Positions 52,992-63,000 of a DNA stretch of 64,000 bases are shown here, in pieces; position 1 is the first letter of the stretch, and each line of letters begins with the position of its first letter. Made by a program: the position numbers and the translations under genes. Below the pieces are notes generated by a model. That model was not told where the DNA came from, did not search any database, and saw only the letters and a list, made by a program, of their open reading frames with translations. This DNA is from JBBSJZ01 sp041739875 (GTDB taxonomy: Bacteria; Planctomycetota; Planctomycetia; Pirellulales; Pirellulaceae): NCBI GenBank assembly GCA_041739875.1, contig JBGSNA010000148.1:37121-101120 (forward strand), written 5' to 3'.

Positions 52992-54446
52992 ATGAACATT
53001 GAACTTCGTTGTTGTCTGGTGTTGGCCAGTTTGCTGTTGGCTAATCTGGTTGCGTCCAAACACGGCACCTGTCAAGAATCGATCGATTCGGCGGCCGCGA
53101 TGGGTGCGATGCATCGCGCGATCGATTTTTTTCGAACAGAAGCATCGACGCACGGAGGTTATGTATTTCGCGTGAGCGCTGATTTGCGTTTGCGTGAAGG
53201 CGAAGTAAACGTCGGCGACTCGACTGCTTGGATCGAACCGCCAGCCACTCCGGCCGTCGGCCAAGCGTACTTGGACGCGTATATTCTCACCGGTGACAGC
53301 GTTCCTCTCGCCGCAGCAAAAGAGACCGCCAAAGCTTTGTTGCAGGGACAGCTGGTTTCAGGTGGCTGGTCCGAAAGCATCGAATTTGAACCGGAGACGC
53401 GAAAACGAATTGCGTATCGCGTCGACTCCTTGGACGTTGGCAAACGCCGCAATTTAACGACCTTTGATGACGACAAAACGCAATCCGCCATTCGTTTCCT
53501 GATGCGGCTCGATGCTGCGATTGAGCAACAAGACACAGCCGTTCACGAAGCAGTGATGTACGCACTTGATGGAGTTCTGCGGAGCCAGTACTCCAACGGT
53601 GCGTGGCCCCAACGTTACAGTGGCGAAGCGGATTATATGCAAGTGCCTCAGCGATCGGCCTCGTACCCGAAAGATTGGACACGTGAGTTTCCCAACAAAA
53701 AGTACACGACATACTACACGCTCAACGACTCAACGTTGGTCGACCTGATTGCGACGTTGATCGAAGCGGCCGACGTGTACTCAGACGCAAAGTATCTGGA
53801 CGCAGCCCGTCGTGGTGGCGACTTTTTGTTGCTAGCACAAATGCCACAACCTCAACCCGGCTGGGCTCAACAATACGATGACCAAATGCACCCCGCCTGG
53901 GCCCGCAAGTTTGAACCACCCGCGATTTCTGGTGGCGAGTCCCAGTCCGTGATGCGAATGCTGCTAACGCTTTATCGCCGCACGAGCGACCGACGTTACC
54001 TCGAGTCGGTGAAAACGGCGCTCGCTTACTATCGCACATGCGTTCGCGCGGACGGTAAGTTGGCACGATTCTATGAACTCGAAACCAATCGGCCGCTGTA
54101 TTTCACCAAACAGTACGAATTGACGTACGCGGACACCGACACGCCGACACACTATGGATTCATTGTCGACTCGGCGCTGGATCAAATTTCGCGAGAGCTT
54201 GATGAGCTAGCAAAGCGTTCAGGCGAAGATTTGTGGAAACCGTTGTTGCTCAAACGACCCAAACCATCGAGTAAACTTGAGAACGCCGCAGCCGTTGTGG
54301 CAGCCGCACTCGACTCCCGGGGCGCTTGGGTGGAGCCGGGAAACATGAAGACGCACCAGGCCTCGAACGTGACTCAGGTGATTGATAGCAAAACGTTTAT
54401 CAAGAACCTTCGAACGCTAGCAAACTACGTTGCATCGACTCGATAG
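52992..54446 (+). CDS. Secreted pectate lyase-like protein (PL10-type)
   Basis: A 484-aa protein with a signal peptide (CCLVLASLLLANLVASKHG). The mature protein has the alpha/alpha-toroid look of PL10 pectate lyases: GGYVFRVSADLR, GQLVSGGWSESIEFE, DKTQSAIRFLMRL, RSQYSNGAWPQRYSG, the YYTLNDSTLVDLIATL segment, RRGGDFLLLAQMPQPQPGWAQQYD and EPPAISGGESQSVMRMLL. The GGW and GAW turns with later Gly-Ser-rich loops match the fold. Pectin lyase activity is inferred, not shown. It probably shares a transcript with the isomerase. Confidence 0.8.
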   Translation: MNIELRCCLVLASLLLANLVASKHGTCQESIDSAAAMGAMHRAIDFFRTEASTHGGYVFRVSADLRLREGEVNVGDSTAWIEPPATPAVGQAYLDAYILTGDSVPLAAAKETAKALLQGQLVSGGWSESIEFEPETRKRIAYRVDSLDVGKRRNLTTFDDDKTQSAIRFLMRLDAAIEQQDTAVHEAVMYALDGVLRSQYSNGAWPQRYSGEADYMQVPQRSASYPKDWTREFPNKKYTTYYTLNDSTLVDLIATLIEAADVYSDAKYLDAARRGGDFLLLAQMPQPQPGWAQQYDDQMHPAWARKFEPPAISGGESQSVMRMLLTLYRRTSDRRYLESVKTALAYYRTCVRADGKLARFYELETNRPLYFTKQYELTYADTDTPTHYGFIVDSALDQISRELDELAKRSGEDLWKPLLLKRPKPSSKLENAAAVVAAALDSRGAWVEPGNMKTHQASNVTQVIDSKTFIKNLRTLANYVASTR

Positions 54447-54627
54447 CTGGCTGAGGCAAGTTTGTCGGACGAAATCTGGAGACGACCCAAAAATCCGACT
54501 TGGCCTGTATTTGCGATTTTCGTTAAACTCCCAAGCCTACGCTGCCGACAAGGCGAGCCAACCGCGGGGACTCACGTTGCATGATGTGATGCGAAACCTG
54601 CTTTTTTGCCGACTCCGACAGCGTTTG

Positions 54628-54643
54628 CGTGAAACGTTTCACG
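54628..54643. promoter_or_regulatory. Perfect 16-bp palindrome, LacI-family-like operator
   Basis: CGTGAAACGTTTCACG is perfectly self-complementary. Its core TGAAACGTTTCA fits the operator style of LacI/GalR-family repressors. It ends 37 bp before ATG 54681, in the position of a repressor site over the promoter of the YhaO/YhaN-like pair. The binding protein is not in this window. Confidence 0.6.
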
Positions 54644-54669
54644 TAGAAAGATGCAACGTCGCCGCTACC

Positions 54670-54675
54670 GGAGGG
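54670..54675 (+). promoter_or_regulatory. Shine-Dalgarno of the YhaO-like gene
   Basis: GGAGGG with 5-nt spacing to ATG 54681. It fixes the start at this methionine, 10 codons inside the longest open frame. Confidence 0.75.
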
Positions 54676-54680
54676 AACCC

Positions 54681-55925
54681 ATGCCGGGCGAGTCATTCCG
54701 CTTTATTCATGCCAGCGATTTTCACTTAGAGCAACCGCTCGGTGATCTCGACATGCTGCCTAGCCAGCTTCGCGAAGCGATGGCGAACGCACCGTGGAAG
54801 GCTGCTCAAGCAGTTTTCGATGCGGCAATTACGGGAAATGTGGACTTTGTTTGTCTCTGTGGGGACCTTCTTAGCCCACTCGCAGCCGGTCCGCACGGCA
54901 TGTCGATGCTGCTCGATAATTTTGAAAAACTCTATACAAAAAAAATTCCTGTATTTTGGGCCGCAGGAGCTGTGGACGATCCCCAACGTTGGCCTGAAGC
55001 CGCTCCCTTGCCGCCGAATGTGACCCTTTTCCCCAAGAACCGTGTCATGGCCATCCCGGTTGAGCGAGCCGGCCGCACGATCTGCCAAGTTGTCGGTCGA
55101 AGTAGTGAAGGTCGCGGGACGCTTCACGTTCCAAGCTATCGCATCGATACGGGAGACGAATTCACTGTCGCCCTCGGTTACGGTACTGCCGACGCCTCCG
55201 CGCTTTCCGAGGGCCGCTTCGACTACTGGGCTTTAGGTTGCGAACACAATCGAAAGGTGCTCGACGGCGGTGCGTCCGTGGGAGCTGTTTACTGTGGCTC
55301 GCCACAAGGTCGCTCATTGGACGAAGCGGGTGCGCATGGCTACACACTCGTGGACGTGGACGCCGATGCGACGACGCGAATTCATTCGATCGAGTGCGAT
55401 ACGTTCCGTTACTGTAAAGTCGAGATCGACGCTTCAGAAATCTCCGCCGTCGGCAGCATCAAGAACTTGCTCGGCGAGAAGATCGTGCGACTGCAACACG
55501 AGCACGGCGGTCGGAACTTGATCATTGGTTGGGACATATCGATCGGCGGTGGTGACACCGTTCACTCGATTGGCGATGCGGATGAACTGCTGAAGTGGCT
55601 GCGTCGCGAGTACGGGCACGGAGCACCCTCGGCATGGACTGCAAACTTGATCGTTCGACCACCGCGTCAGTATCCGAAAACGTGGAACGACGAAGACACG
55701 ATCCTTGGCGACTTTCTCCGAGCGTCGGAAAAGTTCCGCAAGGCTGAGGCTCGTGAAATGAACCTATTGCCGTTCACTGAAGAGCACGCAGGTTTGCCGG
55801 GGACATCGGCGACTCTGCTTGCTGAAATATCACCGAGCCAACGGCTCGAAATACTCGACCAATCGACACTCTTGGGTGTCGAATTGCTCCGCGGCGGGAA
55901 GCCTCAACTGGTGCAGGGATCATGA
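54681..55925 (+). CDS. YhaO/SbcD-like metallophosphoesterase with degenerate nuclease motifs
   Basis: A 414-aa protein. The N-terminal phosphoesterase fold starts FRFIHASDFHLEQPL (Asp13 and His15 kept). Motif II is CGDLLSPL (Asp62, but Ser where the second acid usually stands). The GNHD motif reads GAVDD at 96-100, losing Asn and His. The late GHxH reads GCEH. So several metal ligands of Mre11/SbcD/YhaO nucleases are missing, although the fold and order are retained. The C-terminal part resembles the capping region. Its stop overlaps the start of the YhaN-like ATPase (ATGA), the usual SbcD-SbcC pair order. It could be a regulatory pseudo-nuclease. Confidence 0.82.
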   Translation: MPGESFRFIHASDFHLEQPLGDLDMLPSQLREAMANAPWKAAQAVFDAAITGNVDFVCLCGDLLSPLAAGPHGMSMLLDNFEKLYTKKIPVFWAAGAVDDPQRWPEAAPLPPNVTLFPKNRVMAIPVERAGRTICQVVGRSSEGRGTLHVPSYRIDTGDEFTVALGYGTADASALSEGRFDYWALGCEHNRKVLDGGASVGAVYCGSPQGRSLDEAGAHGYTLVDVDADATTRIHSIECDTFRYCKVEIDASEISAVGSIKNLLGEKIVRLQHEHGGRNLIIGWDISIGGGDTVHSIGDADELLKWLRREYGHGAPSAWTANLIVRPPRQYPKTWNDEDTILGDFLRASEKFRKAEAREMNLLPFTEEHAGLPGTSATLLAEISPSQRLEILDQSTLLGVELLRGGKPQLVQGS

Positions 55926-58900
55926 AAGTCAAAGACATTCAAATCGACGGGTTCGGCGTTTGGACGGGTCTTTCCGTCGACTCGATGCAAGACGGACTGA
56001 CGTTGTTTTACGGCCCGAATGAGGCTGGGAAAACGACGCTCATGCAATTCCTCCGTGCGATGCTTTACGGATTCACGCCAGAGCGTCGAGGCCGATACCT
56101 TCCGCCGCTGCATGGTGGTACACCAGGAGGTGCCATTCGTGTAACCGGTCCTGGTGGCGGTTACGATATTCGTCGCCACAGCCAACTAACCGACAACGGC
56201 ATTGTCGGCCAGCTCGCGGTCACCGGACAAGATGGACTCGCCCAAGGCCAACATCGACTCAGCAGCCTGCTTGGCCAAATCGACGAGCCCATCTTTACCA
56301 ACGTGTTTGCAATCGGCATCCGCGAACTGCAAGAACTCTCGACGCTTGATGACACGAGCGCCGCAGACGAACTTTACAAGCTTTCCAGTGGTCTGGATCG
56401 CGTCTCGCTCGTCGACGTCATGCGCAGCCTGCGCGGTGGACGTCACGAACTCGTCGGACGTGCCACGCACGATGAAGAACAGGAAACCGCCAAGCTCGCC
56501 GCGTTGATTGCCAAACGAGAGAAGCTTCGCGACGAAGTCGAGCAATTGACGCGCGGTGGTCGACGATGGAGCGAGCTAGCGACCCAGCGTCGTGTTCAGC
56601 TGCAAGAGATTGAACAGCTCACCGAGCGAACGGGAGCATGGGAGCGTGAAAGTCGCTGCGTTGAAGTCGCTACGGCTGCGTTCGAGACATGGCAAAAACG
56701 CGCCGCCATTGTCAAGTCGATCGCGGAAACTGAGAAACAAAGCATCCTCCCCGATGAGGCGCCGAGCCAGCTCGTTCAAATCGACGCGTTGATGAGCGAG
56801 AAACGTGAGAAGCTTGAGGAAGTCAAGAAACGTCGGCGAGAGCTCCGCGACAAAGCAGACCAACTTCCCGTGAGCAAGCGAATGTTCGACTTGCAAGGTC
56901 GGATCGAAGCCGCTTCTGAGCAGGGCACTTGGATCGAAGCGCTCGAAGAACAAATCACTCGCCTCGACGATCAAATCACCAAGGCACAACGTCAACTCGA
57001 CGCCGACGCCGAGCGTCTCGGTATGGACGAGACGGATCGGATCGCGATTGCTGATGGGGACACGAGTCAACTACCCGATTTGTCCAAGCAAGCGTTATCC
57101 GCACTCGCGGGACCGGCAAAGCAAGTCAAAGAACAACTGTTCATGCTCAAGCAATCTCGTGGCGAGAGCCTCGAACATAAGGCTCGAGCGGACAAACTCG
57201 GTGAACAGCTTCGCGAGACACTTGAACGTGCGCGTGCTTCGAACTTGCAAAACGCAATCCGCACCCAAACTGAGATGATTGCGACGCTCAAGCATCGGAT
57301 GCAATTGGGCGAGCATCTCGACAAGCTGAAGCGTCACTACCGCGAATTGGAAAAAGAAACGATCGAGCTCACCACGGCGGAGGCGTTACCGATCGATCGA
57401 GCCATCTTGCTCGGGGCACCGTTCATCGTCGGCGGCATCTCGCTGCTCTACGGACTGTTTAATGTTCTTGGCGTGGATTGGTTCGTCATGGACCCAGAGC
57501 CCAGCTCGGGGATGATCTGGATCTTTATCGGCATACTGTGTTTGACGACGTTCTACTTTGGTCGTGAAAACGGCAAACGTGGTGCCTCGCTCGACCTGGA
57601 GGATTGCGAACGCCAAATTGATACGCTTCGTCGACAAATCCGTGAAGTCGAAGCTGAACGCGATGACGTCGATTCATCGCTGCCGACTAGCGGTCATTCG
57701 CTCGAAGTCCGGCTTCGCGAGTGCGAGCAACTACTGAGTGAACTCGAATCGTCGGCGCCAACGTATCACGCCCACCAAGCGGCGCTACAGTCGTACAAGA
57801 CATCACGTGATCGTGCGTCCGCCGCAACGGACGAACTCAAGAACGCCAAGCGAATGTGGGCTGCAACCCTCGACAAACTCGGCCTCAGCGACTCGATGTC
57901 GCCTTCGAGCATTCGCAAGCTGAGCGGTGGCTACGAAACACTTCAACTCAGCCGCCGTCGTCTCGATGAATTAACACTGGAGCGAGAACAACGCCAACGC
58001 GAACGCCAAGCCATCGCGAAACGCATCGAGGCGTTGTACTTGGAAGCGCTCGAGGTGCACGAAGACGCAGCGAAGACCCACAGTGCAAAAGAGAACCGCG
58101 AGGATCTCGCATCCCGTTTCAAGCCGCGAACGGGCCCTTTGGAACAACTGAACCACTTACACGAAGAGCTTTCTCGACAACAACACTGGATCAAACGCCG
58201 TCGTGAACTCAAAGAACAAGACCTGCAACTGAAACGCCAACAGTCGGTTTACTTCCGTAGCATCGAGCGTGCCGAGCAGCAACGCCGAGCCCTTTGGGCT
58301 AAATGTGGCGTTGCGACACCAGAGCAGTTCTACGCACTGGTCGACACAAAGGCCAGTTTGACCGACATGCGACTTGAATTTGCTGCGTTGGAAAAGCAAG
58401 TTCGCTCGATCATTGGCAACCAGGTTCCTTACGAAGACGTCCAGCGAGAAATCGACGGCGCGAAGTCCAGCGATTTGGACAAGCGATGGGAATCCCTCAC
58501 GACGCGAATGACCGAAACCGAAGAACGTATCGCGGCCTTGCGAACCAACCAGGGACAACTCAGCCAGGAGATGAAGCAACTCAGCGACGACAATCGTCTC
58601 TCGAGTGTTCAGCTCGAACTCGGTTGCGTCGAACGCAAGATCGCATCCGTGGCAAAACGCTGGCAAACGCTCGCTGTCGCCAGCGTCTTGCTCGAAGACG
58701 TTTGCAAGACGTTCGAGCGAGAGCGTCAGCCGGAAACACTGCGAGAAGCTTCGTCATTCCTGCGCCAGCTCACCGATGGCAAGTACACCAGAATTTGGAC
58801 GCCGCTGGGTACCAACCAATTGAAAATCGACGGTGCCGAAGGCAAGTCGTTACCGCTCGAAGTACTCAGCCGTGGAACGCGTGAAGCCGTGTTCATTGCA

Positions 58901-59689
58901 CTACGACTTTCACTTGCGGCAGCGTATTCGCGTCGCGGAGTGATGCTGCCGCTCGTTCTTGACGATGTGCTCGTGAACTTTGACCGCGATCGCGCAATTT
59001 ACGCTGCCCGAACACTCAAGACGTTTGCGGAACTTGGTCATCAAGTGATGATGTTCACATGCCACCAACACATTGTCGACATTTTCCATGACATCAACGC
59101 CGAAGTACGCTTGATGCCGCCACAAGGCCGCCCCGGTCGTGCAACCGTGCTGCTTCCACCAGAACCCGACCAACACGTTGAGGAGTACGAAGACGAAATC
59201 GAAGAGGTCTACGACGAAGAAGAAGAGACCCTCGAAGAAGAATCCGTTGAAGAGCCTGTGGCCGAAGAGCCAGAAGAGGAAGAGGTCGTCGCCGTGGCGG
59301 CTCCGGAGCCGAAGACCAAGATCGTTTACGTTGAGCGCCCTCAACCCAAGGTCGAACGTCCCAAACCAAAGAAACGTCCAAAGCCCGTGCGAGTGGTCGA
59401 AGAAATCGAAGAGTACGACGAGCCTGAGGAAGTCTACGAAGAGATCGAATACATCGACGAGCCCGTACCAGTCGCTGCACCTTCAATCGGCTGGGCATGG
59501 TTCGAACGTGAACCCGCTGACGGAACGATTGACGCGGACGAGGCGACTGCCGAAGCGATGCGAAGCCAGTGGGTCGAAAACGATGACACGCGTCCGACCC
59601 AAATGACTCGCAACCCTCGCTCTCAAAGCGATCGCCCCCAAAGCGCCGACCAAATCTGGTGGAACGGCAACCGAGCTGCCGTCTCTTAA
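55922..59689 (+). CDS. YhaN/SbcC-like AAA ATPase with coiled coils, central membrane helices and acidic tail
   Basis: A 1255-aa SMC-like ATPase. Walker A is YGPNEAGKTTLMQF (Lys37). Two long coiled-coil arms surround a pair of membrane helices at about residues 495-545 (APFIVGGISLLYGLFNVLG and MIWIFIGILCLTTFYF), as in YhaN. The C-terminal lobe has the signature LSRGTREAVFIAL (about 982) and Walker B LPLVLDDVLVNFD. After it comes an unusual tail of about 170 residues, very rich in Glu and Asp, then Pro/Lys-rich (KVERPKPKKRPKPVR), then another acidic stretch. Family knowledge: SbcC/Rad50-type ATPases work with a nuclease in DNA end processing. The tail may bind basic proteins or be a linker. Coupled by ATGA to the YhaO-like gene. 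Confidence 0.87.
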   Translation: MKVKDIQIDGFGVWTGLSVDSMQDGLTLFYGPNEAGKTTLMQFLRAMLYGFTPERRGRYLPPLHGGTPGGAIRVTGPGGGYDIRRHSQLTDNGIVGQLAVTGQDGLAQGQHRLSSLLGQIDEPIFTNVFAIGIRELQELSTLDDTSAADELYKLSSGLDRVSLVDVMRSLRGGRHELVGRATHDEEQETAKLAALIAKREKLRDEVEQLTRGGRRWSELATQRRVQLQEIEQLTERTGAWERESRCVEVATAAFETWQKRAAIVKSIAETEKQSILPDEAPSQLVQIDALMSEKREKLEEVKKRRRELRDKADQLPVSKRMFDLQGRIEAASEQGTWIEALEEQITRLDDQITKAQRQLDADAERLGMDETDRIAIADGDTSQLPDLSKQALSALAGPAKQVKEQLFMLKQSRGESLEHKARADKLGEQLRETLERARASNLQNAIRTQTEMIATLKHRMQLGEHLDKLKRHYRELEKETIELTTAEALPIDRAILLGAPFIVGGISLLYGLFNVLGVDWFVMDPEPSSGMIWIFIGILCLTTFYFGRENGKRGASLDLEDCERQIDTLRRQIREVEAERDDVDSSLPTSGHSLEVRLRECEQLLSELESSAPTYHAHQAALQSYKTSRDRASAATDELKNAKRMWAATLDKLGLSDSMSPSSIRKLSGGYETLQLSRRRLDELTLEREQRQRERQAIAKRIEALYLEALEVHEDAAKTHSAKENREDLASRFKPRTGPLEQLNHLHEELSRQQHWIKRRRELKEQDLQLKRQQSVYFRSIERAEQQRRALWAKCGVATPEQFYALVDTKASLTDMRLEFAALEKQVRSIIGNQVPYEDVQREIDGAKSSDLDKRWESLTTRMTETEERIAALRTNQGQLSQEMKQLSDDNRLSSVQLELGCVERKIASVAKRWQTLAVASVLLEDVCKTFERERQPETLREASSFLRQLTDGKYTRIWTPLGTNQLKIDGAEGKSLPLEVLSRGTREAVFIALRLSLAAAYSRRGVMLPLVLDDVLVNFDRDRAIYAARTLKTFAELGHQVMMFTCHQHIVDIFHDINAEVRLMPPQGRPGRATVLLPPEPDQHVEEYEDEIEEVYDEEEETLEEESVEEPVAEEPEEEEVVAVAAPEPKTKIVYVERPQPKVERPKPKKRPKPVRVVEEIEEYDEPEEVYEEIEYIDEPVPVAAPSIGWAWFEREPADGTIDADEATAEAMRSQWVENDDTRPTQMTRNPRSQSDRPQSADQIWWNGNRAAVS

Positions 59690-60052
59690 CGGCGAGCCTC
59701 GCTCAATACTTTTGGTGGCTTGTACTTCACTCTCCCTCTGGGAGAGTCATTCACGAAGTGCCAAGACCGAGGGCAGAGCCTGCGATTTTGTATCTCCGTC
59801 GATTCACCAAGCCACGTCACATCAAGGTTGGACTAAGCAGACAACACAAGGAGAAGTCGATGCGTGACCCTCGCTGGTCCACCAAGCAAGCGTGGGTAAG
59901 GTCGGCGTCGTCGAACAACAATCATATTCATCAAACATCGACTTGTGCCGGGGCAAGCAACACGGTGAAGGGGGCGGAAATATGTTGGTGACTTCACGTT
60001 CCTACGGTCGTTACGGTGGCCGTCTCGCGGTCACGGCCTCCAGCCGAAGAAT
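59690..60052. other. Intergenic region between yhaN-like and the dockerin gene
   Basis: 363 bp. A perfect 7-bp inverted repeat (CTCTCCC at 59730-59736 and GGGAGAG at 59740-59746, loop TCT) lies 41 bp after the yhaN-like stop. It could be a terminator or a REP-type repeat; no T-run follows. Short frames exist (e.g. ATG 59982, 29 codons beginning MLVTSRSYGRYGGRL) that run in another phase into the dockerin gene start. No RNA gene is recognised. Confidence 0.5.
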
Positions 60053-63000
60053 GTGGCGGGAACACCCTTAATCATTACGCCTGACTCGAACGGAACCGGA
60101 CTGTCGCACACAGCAAGACCTGGACTGGGTTCATTGACATACGTAATACCAGAACTCCCCGAACTCAATCGAAGTCTGGACGTTGACTTTTGGTCATTCG
60201 AAGCAACTGCAGGTACGATCGTTGAAGCTACCCTTTCTTTTCAGCATAGAGGTTTGGTGCTTTCTATTTTTGGCGAAGATGGGACAAAGATCGCTTCGAC
60301 TGGCTTTGGTGAATTAACGGTACCCATTCCAACCTCGGGAAGATACTTTTTAGAGGTGTCGTCTAACCGTTTCATAGAAAGAGTTCCTATAGAGTATGAA
60401 CTTTATCTGTTGGCTTCTGAGTCGACCCCGTTGGAACCGACAGGACTCACACGAGGTAATGCGCGGTTTGAATTTGAAACTCCCTCTAATCCGCGAGCGG
60501 CCTCCATCGCGGGGACACTGCGCTATAGCTCTCGCACAAGCAACAACATCTTCTCGCTCGGAAGAATCGACGCTGGCTCGACGATCACACTTTCAACCTC
60601 ATTCCCGCATTGGAGCGCGTTGCAGCCGGTTGTTGAGGTCTTTGGAAGCAAGCACGGCCTGGTCGTCGATTCGGACAGTTCCAATGGAACGTACCATGGA
60701 CAAGTTTCCGCAGATGACGATTACTTTGCACAAATCTACGCTGTTGAAGGCGGTGGAGTTTTCGCTCAATACGTGCTCGATGCGGTTGTGGACGACCACG
60801 GCGGACCAAGAGTTAGTAACGTCTGGGGAATTCCGCCGGATAATGAAATTGGCACTTCATTGATTGGCAAAATCGATATCTCGTTTTCTGAGGACGTCAG
60901 ACTCATGAGCGAGTTCTCTGATCTTCGGGAGGCTGGCGCGGACCAGATTTTCGACAACGCTGACGATGTGGTGTACGAAACCGAGCTTATATATACATAT
61001 AGTGATGTGCTTTCCGTAGGAACTATCGTTGTAAAGAACGGGCCCTTAAACGATGGAAAGTACCGTCTGACTTTGTCCTCCGAAATAACAGATCTCTCCG
61101 GTAACCGACTTGGAGACGGAACTCCGTTTGTTTCATCGTTCGATATTGATACGAACCCGGAATTTCATCTCTTTGAAGGCTTTAACAATGACGACATGCC
61201 GTCCGCAACTTTTCTGCCCATGGAACAAGATGTTCTTGGCAGCGGGATATCACGTTCCGTAAAGACAGGCATTGGCATACTTGAGTCGAAAGAGGATGTC
61301 GATTGGTGGCGTTTTGACGCCAACGTTGGTCCAATTCGAATCACAACCACGACCGGGAAGTCATTGCAGCGGGCCAGTGTCTCGATTCTTGATGATCAGG
61401 GGCAGACTCTCACAGAGTTCACAGAGCATTCCCCTAGCTTCTATCCTATAGTGGCTATTCCAAGAGCTGGAACGTACTTCATCAGAGTATCACAAGATCA
61501 TCGTGGATCCATTGTGAACCTGCGATACAGTATTCGTTTGGACGCTTCCACCATATTGCCATTAGAAGCGGATGAGATCCAGAATACGTCTTCTGCCAAT
61601 GCCGAGCCGGTTCCACTTGAGTTTACACGTGACGGTCTTCATCGTCGCTCTATCACGGGCACACTCTTAGTCAGAGATACCGATTTTTTCACGCTCGGCG
61701 AAATCCCGGCCAACGAACAAGTCGACTTGAAGATAGATCGGCCGCAATGGAGTGGGGTTGACCCGATTGTCAGTATCGTTCCACACAACTCGCCTCCTAT
61801 CGAGTTGGCCGCTGACGACGATGGGGTTTATCGATTCCGGACTGCACTACGCGGTCGCTACGACGTCTTACTCGAAGCGAAAGAAGACGACGGCTCCGCT
61901 GGCCTAAATAGTCAGTACATCTTGACCGCAACAATCGGAGACACGCTTCCGCCGGTAGTAACCAAGGTCGAAGGGATTCCGAACGACGGAGGGAGAACGA
62001 GCCATCTTCTATCGACGTTCAACATCACGTTCAGTCGAGAATTAGATCCAGCTTCCGTATTGAATGCGGACGTACAGTTGGTACATACAGGAGATGACGG
62101 CATCTTTGATACGTCCGACGACAGACTTATGCGAATATCTCACGACTTCTACAAAGATGGAAGCGCATTTTCATCGCCGCGTCGTCTTCAATTCGCAGTT
62201 GCCGAAGGCGAAAATCCGCTGTTGGAAGGGTCTTACCGACTTGCATTGCCGGCGACAATTACGTCACTCTACGGCGGACTGCTTGCGGACGGTAACGGCT
62301 TTTCAACAACGTTCACCGTGAATGCTTTACCTTCGGGATATCAGTACGAAGGGAGCCGCAACGATACTCGTCTCAATGCAACACATCTAGTCAACGAGTC
62401 GCCGGACTCGCGATGGCTGAATCGCGGCATCGGCTCAATGGAACAAGCCGGTGACAGTGACTGGTGGTCGTTCGATGCGAAAGCGGGCGACTGGGTTACC
62501 GTTTGGACACCAACGCGTTCAAATCGTGCCCTCGTTCACACGGTCATGTTTGACAACGATGGCGATGTTGTTCAAAAAATCGACCAAGACCCTACGAATT
62601 CACAATCAGTCAGTTTTAGTCGGTTTCTTATTCCAGCAGACGGAAAGTACGACGTAAAAATTGGAGAGGAGATTCGATCGTTAGCTGGGGATCACCTCTA
62701 CGAGATCTGGGTACACGTTAGCGAGGCCCCAGGTACCGTTTCAAGAGCCTCCGGCACGCTGAACAAACACTTTGTCCCGACGATTCAGGGTGGTATTGCT
62801 GTAGTTGCGGAGAACGCACAAGACACGCATCGTTTTCAACTTGATGGAGTTGAACCAGGAACACGGCTTAGGGTTGAGGCTCTTGCGCCATCGTGGATCT
62901 CTTCGTCTCAATCAATATTTCTTGTTGATGAGTTTGGACATTTTGCGGATCATCAAAGTTACGACGGTGGCATACTCCAAGTGAGTCAGTCTCCAAACAA

